A stretch of 64,000 nucleotides of DNA from Cupriavidus laharis (GTDB lineage Bacteria; Pseudomonadota; Gammaproteobacteria; Burkholderiales; Burkholderiaceae), in the NCBI RefSeq assembly GCF_914271435.1, contig NZ_CAJZAI010000012.1, forward strand, positions 82,096-146,095, read 5' to 3'. This document shows positions 61,281-64,000 of this stretch, piece by piece. Under the pieces are notes generated by a model. It saw nothing but the letters and a program-made list of their open reading frames with translations, was not told the DNA's origin and made no database searches. The translations under genes and the position numbers were made by a program. Every line of letters begins with the position of its first letter. Position 1 is the stretch's first letter.

Positions 61281-61801
61281 TCAAAGGCATCGTGGCAAGC
61301 GCCCCGAAGCCAGACGATCCTTGGCCCGAAGAAGCAAAATTTTCGCAAGAGCTGCCTCAATGTTCAGGGGCTGCTCGCTGGCAGTGAATCTGAAGAACCG
61401 GTAGTTCCACAGGTCCTCCTCAGCAAACTCGCGAATCTGGTCGTCATCGAAAAGCTGGTGCGCCGGCACGCCGTCGTCATTAAGACCATAGCGGTGCATA
61501 TCGACGATGTCCTCGAACACTCGTTCCGCGATGCGCTGATCGTCGGCGACGAACCCGGCCTCACTTGCGTCGAAATGATCGGCGTCCTTGACATCGAACG
61601 CCACCACGAGCCCTGACACGAGAGCCTGGTCAACCGCGTCCATCGCCTTGTAGGCTTCAACCACGTGGTGCCAGCTTGGCGCTTGACTGCCTGTCCCACC
61701 CGTTCAAGGGCGAGGTGATGAGGAATGCCCTCAGCCCGCTTGAGCTTGCGCGCACACTGCTTCAGCTTCTCAATGTCAGCGGCGGTGAGGATGTTCGGCA
61801 T
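61281..61801 (-). pseudogene. hypothetical protein gene, frameshifted
   Basis: Two frames together match one Burkholderiales-type hypothetical protein. The start is MPNILTAADIEKLKQCARKL to KRQ (61801 to about 61680), and the rest begins SWHHVVEAYKAMDAVDQAL and ends at 61281. A one-base shift near 61676-61682 separates them. Confidence 0.6.
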
Positions 61802-62017
61802 TTGCGATTTCTCCTGGTGCTGGAAAGGACGCGCGGTGCCCACTGCCGCCGCTTCCGCATCAAGGGAAATGGCAAAAAGGTTGTCTGGAGATCGTCCCCG
61901 CCTAGGTGGGCAGCCGGCTCCGACTAAGCCGTGTGCGGACTTATAGCACGCGGGCGGCGGAAAAATACGTACCCAAGAATGTCGTCTATACTTGACACAA
62001 GTTTGGAGATTAACGCC

Positions 62018-62521
62018 ATGAATCCTGCTCTCTTGGGTAACGCGATTCAACGCAAGCGGGTTGCCTTGGGCCTGACCCAACAGCAGCTGGCCGACATGGC
62101 CGAGCTGTCGCGCCAGTCGCTCAACGGCATTGAGCACGGCAGCGTCAACGCCACGCTCCAGACGCTCGGGCGGCTGATGGACGTGCTCGGCCTGGCACTC
62201 GATATAACCGATCCCGATGACAGCCGTCTGGCCAGTGGGGCGCCGACGCGCGCGCTGTGGATGGCCGCGAAGGGCGCCAACGTGAGCTACACGGGCGAGC
62301 TCACACCAGACGAGCTGGAGCGCGCCCTGGCCACCGGAGAGGTGCCGTCGGAGTATCGCCCGCAAGTCGCCCAAGTTCTGGATGAAGCGCCTCTGCAGCT
62401 CGTCACTAAGGTTGTCGCGGAAGTGGCGGCGAAGCAACACCGGAATCCGGCCGAGATCTGGAAGAACCTCAGGCGGCTCGCGGAGTCCTTGATGGCTACA
62501 CGCGGAGGCCTGTGGGCATGA
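62018..62521 (+). CDS. XRE-family antitoxin of an AbiEii-type pair
   Basis: A 167-aa protein with an XRE domain at about 5-62 (LTQQQLADMAELSRQSLNGIEHG) and a helical C-terminal domain. It is coupled by a 4-bp overlap to an AbiEii/AbiGii-type nucleotidyltransferase and is its probable antitoxin. A GGAG precedes the ATG at 62018. Confidence 0.78.
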   Translation: MNPALLGNAIQRKRVALGLTQQQLADMAELSRQSLNGIEHGSVNATLQTLGRLMDVLGLALDITDPDDSRLASGAPTRALWMAAKGANVSYTGELTPDELERALATGEVPSEYRPQVAQVLDEAPLQLVTKVVAEVAAKQHRNPAEIWKNLRRLAESLMATRGGLWA

Positions 62522-63215
62522 AGGTTGAACTCCAGGGCGACATCTGGGAATACCTGTTCCCGCACGCCTTCACGCTGATGGACGAGGTCAGAAAGCACGG
62601 GGGCATCGAGCCGTTCTGGACCTTCGGGGGAGGGACGGTCCTGATGCTCCGGTACCGCCATCACCTTTCCCGTGATATCGACCTCTTTGTACCGGATCCG
62701 CAATACTTGGGGTTCGTGACACCGCGTTTGAGCGAGGCCGCGGAAAGCATCACGAGCGACTATGTCGAGCAAGGGAATTTCGTGAAGCTGGTCCTCGACG
62801 CCGGCGAAGTCGACGTCGTGGCCTCGCCCAACCTGACCGACGAGCCATTCGAAAACTGGGAGATCATGGGGCAGCCCGTTAAGGTGGAGACCGCAGCCGA
62901 GATTGTTGCCAAGAAGCTTTACCATCGTGGCGACCGGGCCACGGCACGGGATCTCTCTTCGACTTGGCTGTCGTGGTCGAGCAGGAACCCACAGCGCTCG
63001 CGCTTGCCGCGCCGTTTCTGCGTCGGCACGCGGCCGCCTTCCTGGGCCAGGTCGAAGCCGGCCCGCCGATCATGCGCGAGCAGTTCAGCAGGATCCAGCG
63101 CATCAACTTCAACCGGAGCTTTGATGACTGTGTCGCGCTGGCAGGGGATTTTCTTCATTCGCTGCAGGAAACCGACGATGCTACGCAGACGGCGCGGGGA
63201 AGGCAGCGTCCGTAG
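62518..63215 (+). pseudogene. AbiEii/AbiGii nucleotidyltransferase toxin, frameshifted in a TC repeat
   Basis: The N-terminal 140 residues match AbiEii toxins (FWTFGGGTVLMLRYRHHLSRDIDLFV holds the G-G-x-D-x-D nucleotidyltransferase signature). The downstream frame resumes with LFDLAVVVEQEPTAL and ends at 63215. At 62951-62957 the repeat ATCTCTCTTC has two bases too many relative to the expected RDLFDLA reading. Removing one TC restores a protein of about 231 aa. Confidence 0.72.
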
Positions 63216-63238
63216 GATTCAATGCCGGCCAAATCCAC

Positions 63239-63505
63239 ATGTCTTCTCTGCTCAGGTTCGCCATCCAATTGGTTCTGGCAACCGCCTTCATCGTGATGGT
63301 GGCAATTCTGTCGCGCCACATCTACCTCAGGCTCGAGGGAGCCGACTCGAATCCGGTTGGCTCGCCGCGCGGGGCGGTGGTCCCAGTGAATTTCGATGCC
63401 GGATCAGAGTGCGAGCAATTGCTCAACCGGTTAGCCCGGCAGGCCGGCGCATCGGATGCAGCCCGTCGTGAGACCGCGCGGCGGGCAGGCTGCCTGCATT
63501 CCTGA
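63239..63505 (+). CDS. possible small membrane protein, 88 aa
   Basis: An 88-aa open frame with an N-terminal transmembrane helix (LLRFAIQLVLATAFIVMVAIL) and a polar rest. No ribosome site is clear. Family unknown. Confidence 0.4.
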   Translation: MSSLLRFAIQLVLATAFIVMVAILSRHIYLRLEGADSNPVGSPRGAVVPVNFDAGSECEQLLNRLARQAGASDAARRETARRAGCLHS

Positions 63506-63540
63506 GCCTTGTGATCACTCTATCGTCCGCCGCCGCAGCA

Positions 63541-63836
63541 TCACTGTGCCCGGATCCTGCGGGCGGAGCCGCGCGGTAAGCATGTCGCGCAGGCGTGGCA
63601 ATCCGATGATCCAGCCCGGCGCACGACTTCTACATTTGGAACGACGTCGGCAGGATGCTCCTTGAAGTATCTCTCGCTCGCCAACATCAACCTCCGGTTC
63701 TCGGCGTCAAATCGCGGCCCCAGACCAGGGCGGCCAGACGGAAGATATTGGCCTCCCGCTGATCGATGGCAGCGTCAAGTTCGCCGACCGCAGCAGCCGC
63801 CCACCGGTCGAGCATTGCGCTCATCTTGGACGTCAT
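63541..63836 (-). pseudogene. hypothetical protein gene, frameshifted
   Basis: An AAGGGA and ATG at 63836 open a frame with a helical protein-like start (MLDRWAAAAVGELDAAIDQRE). Near 63695-63705 the likely continuation FDAENRRLMLASERYFKEH lies in another frame. It appears to be a disrupted short gene. Confidence 0.45.
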
Positions 63837-64000
63837 CTCGTGAGTCCCTTCGTAGCCAGCGTCTCATAAAGTGCATCTAAGCGCACTCGCGCATTCTTGG
63901 CACCTGTGGCCTAGTGTTGCGCTGGGCTTTTCCCGTTTTGTTGTATTTCAGCGGGAAGGTGGCCGAGTTCTCCACTGGGCACCCACTTTTTTGGCTGGCA
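63837..64000. other. window end, nothing recognised
   Basis: No gene or element is identifiable in the last 164 bases. Confidence 0.4.

Overview
The window is GC-rich, densely coded DNA of a Burkholderiaceae-type beta-proteobacterium; a Cupriavidus/Ralstonia-like host is my inference from codon use and gene families. It joins a metabolic locus of chromosomal character to a long accessory region that looks like a genomic island or megaplasmid segment.

1-5.6 kb: tartrate catabolism. A tartrate dehydrogenase (minus strand) faces a LysR regulator, followed by an MFS anion:cation-symporter-type transporter and the two subunits of L(+)-tartrate dehydratase. The same GTTAA-N7-TTAAC inverted repeat lies in front of the regulator and in front of the transporter. 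6.2-8.4 kb: a tyrosine recombinase paired with an IS91-type Y2/HUH transposase marks the edge of the accessory DNA.

8.8-37.5 kb: accessory backbone. It starts with a PRTRC cassette (ParB-like, E, C, F, B, A, ThiF), whose C/B/A/ThiF members resemble a ubiquitin-like protein, an E2, a JAMM peptidase and an E1. Small unknown proteins follow, then a MoxR ATPase / DUF3150-like / zincin-VWA triad, a minus-strand bactofilin operon, a recombination-directionality-factor-like protein, an SbcD/SbcC-like pair, a DndC-like PP-loop protein, a histone-tailed HU protein and a tyrosine-recombinase homologue lacking most catalytic residues. The most striking feature here is a family of structured leaders. At least eight copies carry a GCGTC/GACGC hairpin followed by ATCGA and a second hairpin whose sequence changes but whose pairing is kept. 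Most leaders end in a hairpin that buries the ribosome-binding site or start codon. This suggests a shared RNA-level control of the backbone genes.

37.6-43.9 kb: a complete Tn7/Tn5053-like transposon with 19-bp perfect terminal inverted repeats, seven transposase-site-like repeats, a degenerate TnsA, TnsB, TnsC and a TniQ/TnsD protein. It also has an unexplained structured noncoding block upstream of tnsA.

43.9-64 kb: a patchwork of defence, toxin-antitoxin and decaying genes. It holds a DUF6884 operon, an IS21 element with a 6-bp target duplication, RES/Xre, DUF4160/DUF2442, a frameshifted primase-helicase of the TOTE type with a DUF1016 nuclease, a membrane diguanylate cyclase, YefM/YoeB, an XRE/AbiEii pair whose toxin is frameshifted in a TC repeat, and several gene fragments. 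No rRNA, tRNA or CRISPR array was seen.
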